DNA of 64,000 nt. Source: Ascaris suum. Its lineage: Eukaryota; Nematoda; Chromadorea; Rhabditida; Ascarididae. The position numbers and the translations under genes are program-made. The stretch spans positions 7,912,120 through 7,976,119 of the forward strand of contig CM024190.1 in NCBI GenBank assembly GCA_013433145.1, in the 5' to 3' direction. Below are positions 1 through 11,700 of the stretch, one piece after another. The notes beneath the pieces were generated by a model. The model was given only the letters and a program-made list of their open reading frames with translations, was not told the origin of the DNA and made no database searches. Every line of letters begins with the position of its first letter. Position 1 is the first letter of the stretch.

Positions 1-105
<105 letters not shown>

Positions 106-572
106 AAAAATGCTATTTGAGCAATACGTCTGAACGTGAGGACGTCAAACACTTCAGGTGTTCATATGTGAGAGCAGCAATAGTGTTTAAAAAAATGGAG
201 TGGGTACCTTAACGATGTCACTAAAGAGCGCATTTGAGTCTCGCAGAATGCAGAACTCTGACCGGTGCAGAACACATTGTTTGTGGCGCAAAAATTTTCA
301 GCGAAATGGAAATGAGGCTCACGTTAACTGCGCGGAAGGGGCAGAGTGAAATATTTATAGGAAAACAATGTTGAGAAAGAATTGGGACCTGTGATGTTGC
401 ATTGATTCCAGGCTAAAGATTTTTAGCCTTTTAGTGTAATTTTGCTGATATAATCATGTTACGTTTACGAAAGTAATACAAATGAAGTACTTGTAGGGAT
501 TTCTAAAAGCGTGATATCGGAAATGAAATAGTGGACTTTGTGCGGATAGTCTACTCCATAAACCGGGCATAC

Positions 573-1344
573 AGTAATAGCGAAAGAATTTCGATAGTGT
601 TCAATAATGCGTAAGATGGAATGCGTAGGGAATACAATTTCCAGTTTTACATGACTTTTCAATAGCACTGGAATACTGCAACCTCCACTGAAAATCAGAG
701 TAAAAAAAAAAACAAGACTAACGTGTTAGAAACGTGCCTCCTCAAAAATTGAGAAGAATTATTTGAACCTCATGAGCACTGAACAAGAATGCTTTAAACT
801 ATAGAGAACATGTATCGCGACATACTGTACTACGCTAGCCTTGTATTAAATTCGTATTATGCACGAAAAAAAAAAAAAAAACTAGAAAATTGCCATTTCG
901 AAACTTAGTGCAATTTTTTGATCTTGAAAGAATTGCGTATGGAATTGATTATTTGTATAGATTTATGAGTACGCTCCATTCATTCATTACTCTATACAGC
1001 GATCAACATTTGAATGAAATAATTATTGAATATTTTTCATTGAATTTACTCGAATTGAGGGTTGTTTTTTGCTATATTTGGAAAACATGCAATTTTTTTA
1101 ATGCTCGAACTCTATGAAACAACAAATTAGTATTTCAAAAAAAAAAATTTCCAGCAAATTTTATTCTATGCGAAATTTAATTTGAGATAAATATTATCTC
1201 ATTTAAAATTTTTTTTTTTTGAATGGCGAATGAAATATTTTAAATACCTCATAATCGGGAGCCGAATCACGTAACCATTTGAGAACATTCATATGTTGTA
1301 TTGTCGTCGGAATTATTCGATACACCTTATACGGACCTGTATTG
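573..1344 (-). CDS. Metallocarboxypeptidase (M14) propeptide, two exons, partial gene
   Basis: Two minus-strand exons resemble the activation propeptide of M14 zinc carboxypeptidases, which folds over the active site until it is cleaved. Exon 1248-1344 (acceptor TTATAG, donor GAG|GTATTT) encodes YKVYRIIPTTIQHMNVLKWL and then DSAPDYE, matching the family pattern VYRI.P plus a Leu-rich helix and an acidic end. Exon 573-687 (acceptor TTTTCAG, donor ACT|GTATGC) reads VKLEIVFPTHSILRIIEHYR then NSFAITV, matching the second propeptide strand-helix-strand. Both exons are phase 2 to 0, so they cannot be joined directly: a small exon was missed or a frameshift exists. The zinc-binding HxxE domain is not visible and would lie left of the window. 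No signal-peptide exon was found on the right. Family call is moderate; gene structure is incomplete. Confidence 0.6.
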
Positions 1345-3050
1345 CTATAATAATTTTCTTTAATTATAAAATCAAGATACAAAATTCGGTGTAAAATACT
1401 ACATTTTTCTTCGTTCTTTATTTATTTAAGCAGTGAATAAAGCGCTTCAATTATCCTTTTTGAGGCATTCTAATTTTTACTAATTTTAACACTACTTTGG
1501 AGTAAGTTTTTATAGCGATCCATTATCACAAACTAATAGGTCGATAGTTGCCTCGAGATCTAGTCCTCTCGCCTATGCAATAAATAGCCAAAAGACTGAA
1601 TGATTTCACTTGATAAAGCGTTAATTAGACCAATGACTCACTGTGTGCAAAAGGCGGATGCTTAACGACCGTATTGTCAAGGAATTACTGCAGAAATCAT
1701 CAGATGTAAATTATAACTGCTCCCCATTGGAGTCTAGCATTCACTAGATGGAGTTAACAACTTTCATATACATATGGAATATTGACGAAAAAATTCTAAA
1801 TGAAATCGAAATAGCATAGAGCTAAATAATAACCCATTAGATCATTATGAACAAAAAATGGCGAATAATTGACCATCTCTCACCTTTTAACAGTTAGTGC
1901 TACATTCAGAAATACAGCGATTGTTATAAATATCCGAAAAGACGACATACACTGAAAATGATATACAATTATTATTAAGTTGTATTCTCGAAACTCTAAA
2001 AGTAATTTCATCATCATTGATCCATTGAAATTGTACGATAAACGTTAAGTAGGAATGAAGCATATTGATTTTTAATTGAATAAATGATTCTAGAATAACA
2101 CATTGAACCAGTTGATTGATTTCGTTGATAGCGATAAGGATTTGAAGATTTTAATTGCATATATTTCTAACAGATAAAGTTGTGACGTTTCTATTAGAGT
2201 GGATGTAGTCGAAACACAACGAACAGTCGCATATTACATTAGATTGCTAGTTGAAATTTCAATGCAGAAAATTATAGATAATATAGGGATATGATCTATA
2301 TTACGATATCCTTCTTTACTTAACTTTTAAGTAAGCGAATCCGTTACCTATTTAATGCTTATTTTCTCTTAACGCATATCAGGTATATGCTATATTATTT
2401 CACATTGGTAAATTCGCACTTATATTAGTCATCGCATTCGAAATAATGGCATCATTCTTATTCAATCGTCATATGTATAGTTTTTTTTTTAATGACACAA
2501 ACTTGTCGAACAGATAGATACCGAAAAAAGAAATACACGACGAAAAATAACAAAACAAGACGCCATAGAAATGTGAAATTATTTTGAGAGAGAGAGAAAA
2601 AAAAAGATTAGAAATTCTAGATTGCGATATGAAGTGCAATTATATAATTAGATCGCAACGTTTTCTTATGAATAATTATCTCTAATTATCTCGAATAAAC
2701 CGCATACCTTTCTAGTAAGCAATTATTGATTCATGCGTGAGCAAATATCAGCGATGAAGGCAAATAAAAGATAAAACATTCAAAACATATCAAAAAAAAA
2801 AAACTAAGCGAAAATTAGCTATGATAATCACTTCAATGTCTCGCTAGATATCACACTCTAGCGTAGGGTTTTGTAATGATCACATTTTTGCGTAATTTAT
2901 TGACAGTGTGAACCGCTAACAAGCAAGGATTTATCACTAAAGCAGAGGATCGAAAAATATCTAGCTGTATCTCAAAGATGAAATGTCAGCGCAACGTCTT
3001 GCGTGAAATTTAACCGAGCAAAAGTGCGCTAAAAAAAAAACAAAGAAAAA
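1345..3050. other. No gene seen; A+T-rich non-coding
   Basis: This stretch has no open frame or exon of note in any frame, apart from short homopolymers and a GA run near 2585-2610. The first exon of the carboxypeptidase-like gene might be here, but I could not identify it. Confidence 0.5.
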
Positions 3051-3055
3051 AAAAC

Positions 3056-3700
3056 AGGCTTAACTCGTTCTAAAATCCCCAACGGGTTTTGGTGTTTGAA
3101 ATCGCCCACATAATTCTTTAACTAATTTGATTGGCAATCCTGTTCCCCTCTCTTGACCTTTAAAATTAAATGTTGCAAAACATGCATGAACCACTCCTCG
3201 AATTGAAAAGTTGATCGGCGACACTTTACTCTTCAAACCATTAATAAACCAGCCAGTCATATAATACAATCTCAACGATGAAAAGATGTTGCAGATTGCG
3301 TCAAAGCATTGAAATGCGACGTTGTCTTTGGACGTTTCGCTTGTTCGAATGACGAAATCAAATTTTCTTCCGTAATATTTGGCCCAGATTTCGCCTTATG
3401 TGAAAAGTTGGCATATCCCAGATACCTAACATTTTATAACGCTCGAGCTTTTCTTGCATTTAGCCCGCTCAAGAAAACGTTTGGGCCTCTTAACACTTTG
3501 GTACTTTCTGTGGAGTTTATTAGCATTGGATATGGGTCACCAGTTGTTGACAACAATGTCCCAATTCGTTGATATGCTTGTGGTACTTGCTTGGATAACG
3601 CCTTTTGCAGTTGTTCATTGTTGGTATTTGTCGGCATTGCTTCAGGATTGCGAATAATTTTTCATTGAAAATTATAGCCTCACAACTTATTACGAGATAC
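3056..3700 (-). pseudogene. Decayed protein-coding stretch of unknown family
   Basis: On the minus strand from about 3637 a frame reads MPTNTNNEQLQKALSKQVPQ and onward with protein-like composition. It hits a stop near 3434, continues in the same frame for about 55 further codons (a part reads YANFSHKAKSGPNITEENLI), and stops again near 3290. A different frame then runs from about 3275 to 3060 (a part reads NFSIRGVVHACFATFNFKGQ). Codon composition is clearly more protein-like than the surrounding DNA. Internal stops with frame changes and no good splice sites at those points suggest a dead gene or mobile-element remnant. I do not recognise the family. A real gene with unrecognised introns is the alternative. 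Confidence 0.4.
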
Positions 3701-3969
3701 CACTCCAAGTCGCCTGGTAAAAAGGAGATGAACGGCTGCGTGGATTTGTTTGGGAATGGATGAGAAACAAAATAAAACTACTATTTTAAATTGGCTGCGT
3801 GTCCAGCAATGCTCACAACAACCGCTGATAGAAAATAACCTCAGAAGAAAGTGGAACCGCCTCTGTTCGCTCTTGAACGTTTCTCTCGCATAGCGCACAG
3901 TGAGATTATGGGATACCTCATAATTTTTAAGGGAGGATCTGTTCTAATACTGACGAATTTCGTAATCCT

Positions 3970-5505
3970 TGGGTTTAAACCTTTCCTTTATGAAAGCACT
4001 CAAAGGCAAATTGAAAGTAGCTGAATTTGATGCGGAAAAGCAAATTGCTTTTACATGGAAATGCATAGTGAGGCACTGCCCAAGAGGTCTGAAAATTTGT
4101 TGTTGTTATTTCATTTGTTTTAGAATAGTAACGCTACCATTATATGCTCGACGTTCCAACTATATGAAGTAGTACATAGGTGCGGTGAAAACCTCATTGG
4201 AAACGAGGAAGGATAGAAGGGGAATACGGCGAAGAAAAAAAATAACAGGAAAAATCGTTGGCGAAAACTTGCGATGAAGTATACATCATGATGATCAAAT
4301 TCAAAGGGATCATGCTTGAGGATGACGTGGAAATTCAAGCCTAATAAAAAGTCTAGAAGTGAGCGCCTTTTTTTAACAAGAGATTATCTTCAAGTTTCAA
4401 CATCCATCGAGTACGCCCACTTATATAAGCACTAAAATTTCAAAGCTAATATAATCGCTTTCTTATCGACGTGGTTTACCACTTTATTTTGTTGTCTCAC
4501 ATAGACAACTTCCTTACGGACGAATGCAGAAAGAAAAAAAACCTACGGCAAAAGAAACGGACTTAGGAAATTTTACATACACATAAGGTTACTGTTGCTT
4601 TTACGTCGAAATGAAGGCAATAAAAATTCACTAGAAAAGAAAAAGAGAACATAAACGTTCAATGCAACAAAAATCAGCACAGCGACAAAATACCGAAGAA
4701 CGATACCACATCAGCCCTCATCTCGGTATGGTTTAACTCGTCTATCTAACCCCACTTTTATATGAAGAAATAAAGTAAAACGCGCGCCGAATAGTGCATA
4801 TTTGTACGTCAAGTGAAACAATCGCCTAAAAAGATTTTTTCTGGGGGGGGGGGGGGCAAAATGATTTTTTTTTTGATCCAAATGGGGCAAACAAAAGATT
4901 CGTTTTTCTTAATGAACTAAATGGGGCAAAATGAAAATACGATTGATCCATGATACAATGTATGCAAATTTTTTTACACGTTTAAATGTCAAAAGCGTGC
5001 TTTGAAATTCATGGATTAACGTGAAATATCGGAGAGGAAGACATTATTTTAACCAACTCTTATGTCTCTTTATTCATTAGTTCCCAAGGTTAGACTGCTG
5101 TAGAGGCGTAAAAACATACATATGTGTCAATCACTTAGTTAAAGCAAATATGCAAATCTGCATATAAATCAATACACCTCGCATTTAATTTACTTCAAAA
5201 TCAAGTGAAAGAGTTTGACTAGCTGTTTATCAAACACAAAGAAGTTTTTCCTTTAATGGAAATTAAGTTATCAGGCCTTGAAGCATTCTGTGCTCAATGT
5301 CTCCTTACGATGATTTTTGCAGTGTTCAATGCTCCATAATATAAAGATGCGAAGAAAGAATTTCCAGTCCTGTTAGGTGTTTATGAGGGGAGGGGTCGTT
5401 GAAAAGTGGTTTTTTTGAGCAGACTGATGACTCCGATGAAGAAATTAAGAAAGGAGAAATGAAAAGGAAAACAGACAAAAAAGCAAAGAAAGAAAACCCC
5501 TCCAA
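3970..5505. other. No gene seen
   Basis: Intergenic-looking sequence. It contains a poly-G run (about 4843-4856) and short A-runs; no exon could be supported. Confidence 0.45.
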
Positions 5506-5511
5506 CTCCCA

Positions 5512-5842
5512 ATACTACTACTAGCAGAATATATTATTAGTAACAGTGCCACTAGTGATATTTCTGGTTTTTACTAATAGTATCGACGCAACAAGCTATA
5601 AAAACGGTCCTCTTAAAGACTTTCTGACAATGATGTAGCAGCTGTTAGCACTATAGCCATAAGAGTTTTAGCGGCTAAGATAAAGATCAAAGTGGTACTA
5701 ATCGCATTAACACCTTCAAGGGCAATAAGAGCACAACAACCAACACACATAGCTGTAACTTTCAACCACTTCAGCTGTTAAATCAGCAACGCTAATGATA
5801 TTTCCGTTCGTCCAGCGATCACTTAAGGTTATGTGGAAGTGT
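5512..5842 (+). repeat. Dispersed repeat, copy 1 of an inverted pair
   Basis: About 331 bp nearly identical (roughly 90 percent by eye, few indels) to the reverse complement of 16035-16364. Shared landmarks are the CTACTACTAGCAGAATATAT edge, the TAACAGTGCCAC block, the CAACCAACACACATAGCTGT block, and the GATCACTTAAGG edge. No terminal inverted repeats or coding capacity were seen, so it is likely a non-autonomous interspersed element of unknown class. Confidence 0.85.
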
Positions 5843-5988
5843 GCGGATTAAGACCGATGTAAAAGTTTTTTTTAATGGAATTACTGTGCTTAGAAATTCC
5901 ATAAAAATGCTAGGAAAGCACCAGATAAGAAAAACAAGGATAAGAAGCAAAGAATAACAAGAGAAAATACGAGCAATTTTCCTCAAGC

Positions 5989-6027
5989 TAAAAGCGTATA
6001 CGTTAGAATACAACGTATACGCTTTTA
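5989..6027. other. Perfect inverted repeat (hairpin), 16-bp arms
   Basis: TAAAAGCGTATACGTT (5989-6004) and AACGTATACGCTTTTA (6012-6027) are exact reverse complements separated by 7 nt (6005-6011). The element lies in apparently non-coding DNA. Confidence 0.92.
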
Positions 6028-7128
6028 ACACGCTGTTGCAGCATACAAGCATATAGTATGTGAAATGAATCGTCTCCGATCGGGGCGAAAATAGGAAGTG
6101 ATTTTTGTTAAAAGGATCCCGAGAGAAAATTGAGCAGTTTTCTTTCACGAAGAAGCTTCGCACCAAACTGGACCATAATTCTATCGCTGCTAAATAGTAT
6201 CACGAATAATGAGGATCGTATGATCAGGCCATTAGACCCGTTCATTAAAAACTACTGAGGCGAAAATCAGAAGCAGAACGATTTCCTAGAACAACCAAAG
6301 TTATGCTAGTTTCCATGAGGCTAACAACACCGACAAAAGAAAAAAATTCTAGCTATGAGTTCATATGCATTAGTTCGATTGTAACTTCCAACAATTAGCA
6401 TGAACGCCATAAATCCTTTCTAAAATTCTACTTTTTACCTCTGGCTCCAGCATCTTTCTCCTCAATTACCTCTATTTTCTCTGCTTTTATGTGCGTTACT
6501 TTATTCAAAAATAAAGGTATTTCAACCATTGCAAACAAACAGTTCGAGTACTGAGCTTCTAAATTAGTGTGTTGATCAACTTGGAATTCAAAAGTACCAC
6601 GAGAATTGACATGCTGCGATGAGGAATTAAAACAATCGACACTAAAACATTGTCTGATATTATTTTAAGCTGCTACTAGAACGTGTTTTCTAGCTTATCC
6701 ATTGCCGCTCACAAAACATTCAAAAACTAATCGGCGAAGAGCAGATAAAGATGAAAGAAATTTAAAAACACATAGAAATGATAAAAATACCGAAAAGACT
6801 GAAAAAAAATCCAGCACCCATACTGTTTGCTATTTTTGAATAGGAAAATTAAACGTACTCTCTCTTGCCCGTCCTTTCCATTTCCCCCAAGAGCGAGGAA
6901 GCACCAAATTCTTTGGCACGACATAAAGATAGATTGACGCAATCAGCATATTTGTTTGAGATTTTTCATTACCGTAGCGCTACTGCGGGCCTATCTGTAA
7001 AGGGCACTTTGCACTTCGAACCCATAAGCATGGTTTGTGCGATGGGCATCCAAGACTAACAAAGACCTATGTGATCCTGAGATGAAGTGGATCGGCGCAA
7101 GGATGAAAACTTGAATGAAACGTAATGG

Positions 7129-7350
7129 TCAGTAAACGTTGAAAGGCGAGATGCGATCAGTTCGAATATCAAGAAATGGCGTCCGCGAGGTGCGACGCAC
7201 TCCGAGATCAGCCACCAACACTGCGTTGTTCTTTTCGTACACATGCATCATCTTTTGTGGTGCCTTACGCTCATCAAGTCGAAACAACGGACTCGCCGAC
7301 GGCGGTGAAACGGTGTCGATATCCGCAATGGGGAACGCGGCGAAAGCCAT
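7129..7350 (-). CDS. Hypothetical protein or exon, GC-rich, 73 codons
   Basis: A minus-strand frame starting at the ATG at 7350 (MAFAAFPIADIDTVSPP) runs to TGA at 7129. GC content and codon choice (CTC, CGT, AAG, GTG, GAT) are much more coding-like than the flanks. Visible features are a Pro/Ser-rich start and a basic/acidic middle (RLDERKAPQKMMHVYEKNN). It could be a first exon using the donor AAC|GTTTAC near 7135, a single-exon gene, or a terminal exon with an upstream acceptor. The open frame extends upstream to about 7440. All three frames of the opposite strand are also fairly open, as expected from GC-rich DNA. Family not recognised. Confidence 0.4.
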   Translation of the reverse strand: MAFAAFPIADIDTVSPPSASPLFRLDERKAPQKMMHVYEKNNAVLVADLGVRRTSRTPFLDIRTDRISPFNVY

Positions 7351-8569
7351 CCACCAAAAATGAAACCCCGCTTTCGAAATCAAAAGTATCCTCCGTATGC
7401 ATAATTTTCCGTCACTGCATTTCCAAGACCAGCCTTGCAACCTGACTCATTGATGGATTGTTGAAATCCGCTGGACAATGTCTATACTGGTAGGACGGCT
7501 ATCAAGCGATATGATTAATTCGACGAAATAGAGTTTGTTACCGTCGTCCTGGCAGCATTTCAAAATTTCACCTGCAGCTAATTTCGACATCCTATGCTAT
7601 CGGGATAGGTTGACTATATGCAGCGAAGGAAAATCATGTGCAGGTACAAAAAATAGCAACACTTCACTCCAGCAACTTACTACCATCATGAGTCTGGCGT
7701 CTAAAAAATTGTAAAACTAGAAAAACCATTCCAAAATGACTTATGACGCAGATATTTTCAGGCATCAATGAGCGCAGCTCTCTTTACTCCACTGTTCTAC
7801 TGAACTGAAGACCACACGTCGTGGCCAAGTGTAGCAAAAATTTCTGTAAAACTAATATAGGATACTGCACCTAAATATGATATTGAAGCCGCAATGTGAA
7901 TTCATTGCTAACAGTAACAAATTCATTGAATAAGACATCATTCTCACTATTAGTATGCTTTTTGAGCCAACATATGAGAAAACGTTTGCAGAAATAGATA
8001 GGAGGCGAATGAAGATGAATTCGTTGAAGGCATTAAACGCTTTTAAAATTATCTAAATATCATCTTGCTGTTTAAAGCGACTATCCACCTTGTTCATAGC
8101 AATAACTCATGCTCAAATACAAAAACTAAGCAGGTATGAAAGCATCCCTGCGGGATTTGCATGAAATGCGCTTTTTATAGTCTCTCTCTATTTTTCTTCT
8201 CCTCCTCGATTAGAACAACCGGTTTCATGAATTGTGAGAAAAAAAAAAGATAAATAATTTGATAAATATTCGCACTAATGTGCTCATATTTTAGTGCAGC
8301 CGATCATTCGCGCAGATCGCCTACAAACGAATAGTAGTTCTTGCACGTAAACCGATTGTAAAATGCGATCAATTAGACGTAAACTTAACTGTACTAATGC
8401 AATTTGATCAAAATTTGATCACTCTTACTGAAAGTTGATGATGGCGATCATCCTAGTATACGCTTCGTAGTCCCTTTTATCCGATGAGATCTCTATAGGG
8501 GATCAAGACAAGAATGAGGAATTTCACACAGTTTCCTAACGATCTCTTCCACCCGGCCACTACACTTAC

Positions 8570-8730
8570 GACATGCAACCGTTCGCCCACTCGCCTCATA
8601 ACAAAACTTGCTTTGCGCTGCAGCCTTTCTTTTTCTCGTCAGATTTTCCGTCGGACTTCCCCTCGTTGAAATTGGCAACTCCTTGCAGTTTCCTAACTTT
8701 CTCATCATTAGTCTGACTTGACAAACCACT
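8570..8730 (-). CDS. Possible exon, Lys/Asp-rich hypothetical segment
   Basis: After a TCAAGTCAG acceptor-like site (about 8717) one minus frame reads TNDEKVRKLQGVANFNEGKS and continues Lys/Asp-rich to KGCSAKQ, followed by a GTTTTG donor-like site or a near stop. An overlapping frame is also open to 8493 with a GTAAGT donor inside it. Either frame could be an exon upstream of the 7.1-7.35 kb segment, but nothing links them. Low confidence. Confidence 0.2.
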
Positions 8731-8759
8731 TCTACGTGAGGATCATTTGAGAAAAAATC

Positions 8760-11700
8760 GTCTCCTTGTGTCGTGGCAGATTATCGGAGTATCAATTTTC
8801 GCAATAAAATTGCGTAACCCTAACTTTTGTAATTTCTAAGGTGAAATTATTAAGCATTTTAAAATAAAAGCGCATCTCATGATGAAATGATTTGCAGAAA
8901 GGAATCTGCACAAAATGCATCGAAACTAATAGCTGTTTTATGCGCAAATCATATGAAAAATTGCAATCATACGTTAGCGTTGAAGTTATCAATTCTATTA
9001 ACGATATCCTCACTAAATAGTGGAATATCGAAAGGAAGTTGAACATGAAAATTTCCAAAAAAAAAAGTGAACAAGATTCATCGCTATTTAAAATCTAGCT
9101 GAGCTTATTTTGTAATTTATTGCATCGTTTTTATGAACTTCTTGAGTTTGGATAATGAACTTTTTTATACCCAAGTTATCGTGCTTCTCAGCTAGCGTTC
9201 GCTATGTGCATTCTCTGCAATGGATAGCGTCCTTTGCCGCTCATATGTGAGTGGAAGTCAGACCTCTTAGCGACTAGGAGGACGCAGGAGGGAGGGGGTT
9301 GCGAAATAGCACTAAAAGAGCATTGCGCACATGATCTCCGCCTTTAAAGTGATGTAGTATCATAATGATAATAATATTTGTTGAAGAAGCTATGACGAGA
9401 ACTTACGAGTGGGTAGATTTTAGTCCAACGCTCAAAAATAGACAAAGAACGATGGTACCTGTCCGTATCTCTCCTTAGTGCTCTAATATGCGATTTTAGC
9501 AGGCAACAGTTGACCGTTATATTGCTATCAGTTTTAGTTTTTCAAATTCTTCTATCTTCCTGCTGATTATTAGATAATCGCTAATTAAAATTTCGAGAAT
9601 CACTTCACTTGAGCCGCTGAGGAAAAATAGAAAGTATGTGCAAATGCTTAGCAAGCAAAAAGATTCATTTGCCAATCTAGATTTTGTAACTCAAAAAATC
9701 TCCGGCATATTAGAGGTAAAACAGAGTGAAGAAGCAATATATGATTCTAAAGAAAACTTCTTTTCATTAAAAAATTGTCTCCATAATTCACATCCTTTTG
9801 CAATGAGTTTTTAGTCAATCCACTTGAAAACGCCATTTGACGTGACAATCGTGCCGAAAGACGGTCATCATCAACTCGGAAAATGTGCCGACTTCTTTCT
9901 CGATCGATCTAAGAATTATTGCCCTATGAAAATATAAATGCAACGAAACAATTAAGTGGACATTCACGTTGGAATTCGTTCATCGGCACTCCAATAATCC
10001 TAGGCACTTAATTTTGGCGAATGTGCAGCAGTTTTGGTTATTCTAAATTTTTCTCGGCCAAAAAACGATCGATACATACAAAAATTGCAAATGGAAATGT
10101 ATGCGTTCTCATAATAATCAAAGAAAAATTTTAAAGAAATGAATGCAACGCTGTTGAAAAAAACTATTTTAACCAATGGAACTGGCCAGGAAAAAAATTT
10201 CGCTGGAGAATTCACAAAGTTGAGTGATCCGTGAAATTGCTTCCGAACGGCAAAACAAATACCTAGAAAGTTTACTAGTAAGCTCCAAGAGTTTAAAATG
10301 CCAGACCTTCGAATGCTTGGGAATTTCTAATAATTCATCCACGTTTAAAAAATTCCGGTCATGAAATTCCAGATCCCTGGAATCTCGAAAAGAAGAATTT
10401 ATATGGCACTAGAATTTATATGGCACTAGAACGCCGTGTATGGACAACACATTGCAAATGGCCTGTTTGTAACGCATAACTCTCCCTATGCATAATATAA
10501 CCGATTAGGTGTTGAAATATAACTGTTTGTAACGTATGACACAATGTACGAGTGTTGAACATCGTTACGAGGAGCAAATTGCATCTTTAATGAAATTTTC
10601 GAAGAATTGAGGAAATGAAAAATGTCGACCTATTACTCAATGGCTATATTTGAAAGAAAAACATCGCATACTCATAGTTTCCTCCTTCGTAAGTGAATAG
10701 GGATGTGAATTTCATATAATGTCTCACGAAACTACCAATTAAAATGTAAACATTTTATTACTAATAGAATGGAATTCGTTTTCACTCATGTTTCAGTTAG
10801 TGGTAGCGTTGAGATAAGCATCGGAAAGAAATGTATATGCTCAGAATTTGGGGCATCTATTTTGCGAAATCACCGATTTTAGAAATATAGAGTTGCAACA
10901 CGAAATGATTTTGCTTTCACTAAGATGAGGCAAGTTGAGCTCATAGTTTTAAGAGATCAATTCACACAGATTCATTTTAGTCGGCTTTTACTCGAAATGG
11001 CTATCAACGAGGCGATGAAATCGTGAGGGATACGGTGTGCTGTGCTTTGGCTGTGGCTTTTAACAAGGCTACAGTCTTTGTTTTCAGCCACGGTTGTGGT
11101 GAAATACTATGTAGTCCAGTTCGATAAAATGCCGACCCAGTGCAAGTGAGCTAGCTTTTTGTTGTTTTCTAACACGGTAATTTATACGTCCTACCAGGCC
11201 CCACCTTTTATCCTTCTCTGGCCTTCCGCTCCCAGCAACTAAGGAACATCAGTGCCAAATCCCGAAAGCGCAACAGAAATAGGAAACAAAATAACTCAAA
11301 ATCATAGATGAGCCCATCGTATCTGCATTCCTCGTTACTGTGGCTTGCAAAAACGACTATGAAGTAAAATCCGCTGCGAACATTAGTGTATGAATGAATT
11401 AATGTTTGTAATCACTGCAGAATCTACGAGCTCTTCCGCATCCTACCCACTCCTTAGCACCCATCTGAGTTGACCATTAATTTGCAATTTGCAAACAGAA
11501 GAAATGCACGAATTTTTCACTAAGCAGATGTTGTTTATTGTTTATCGACATCGCAAAGCAGCAACACTGTTTAAGCATGATAGACGCACACGGAACGATG
11601 GTTGTGAAGACTGTTGCGATTTCGAGAAGACAAGGACTTAATCAGATGATTGCTGTATTCATTTGTGCTCAAGACAGAAATATTCGAGCTATCGCAGCTA

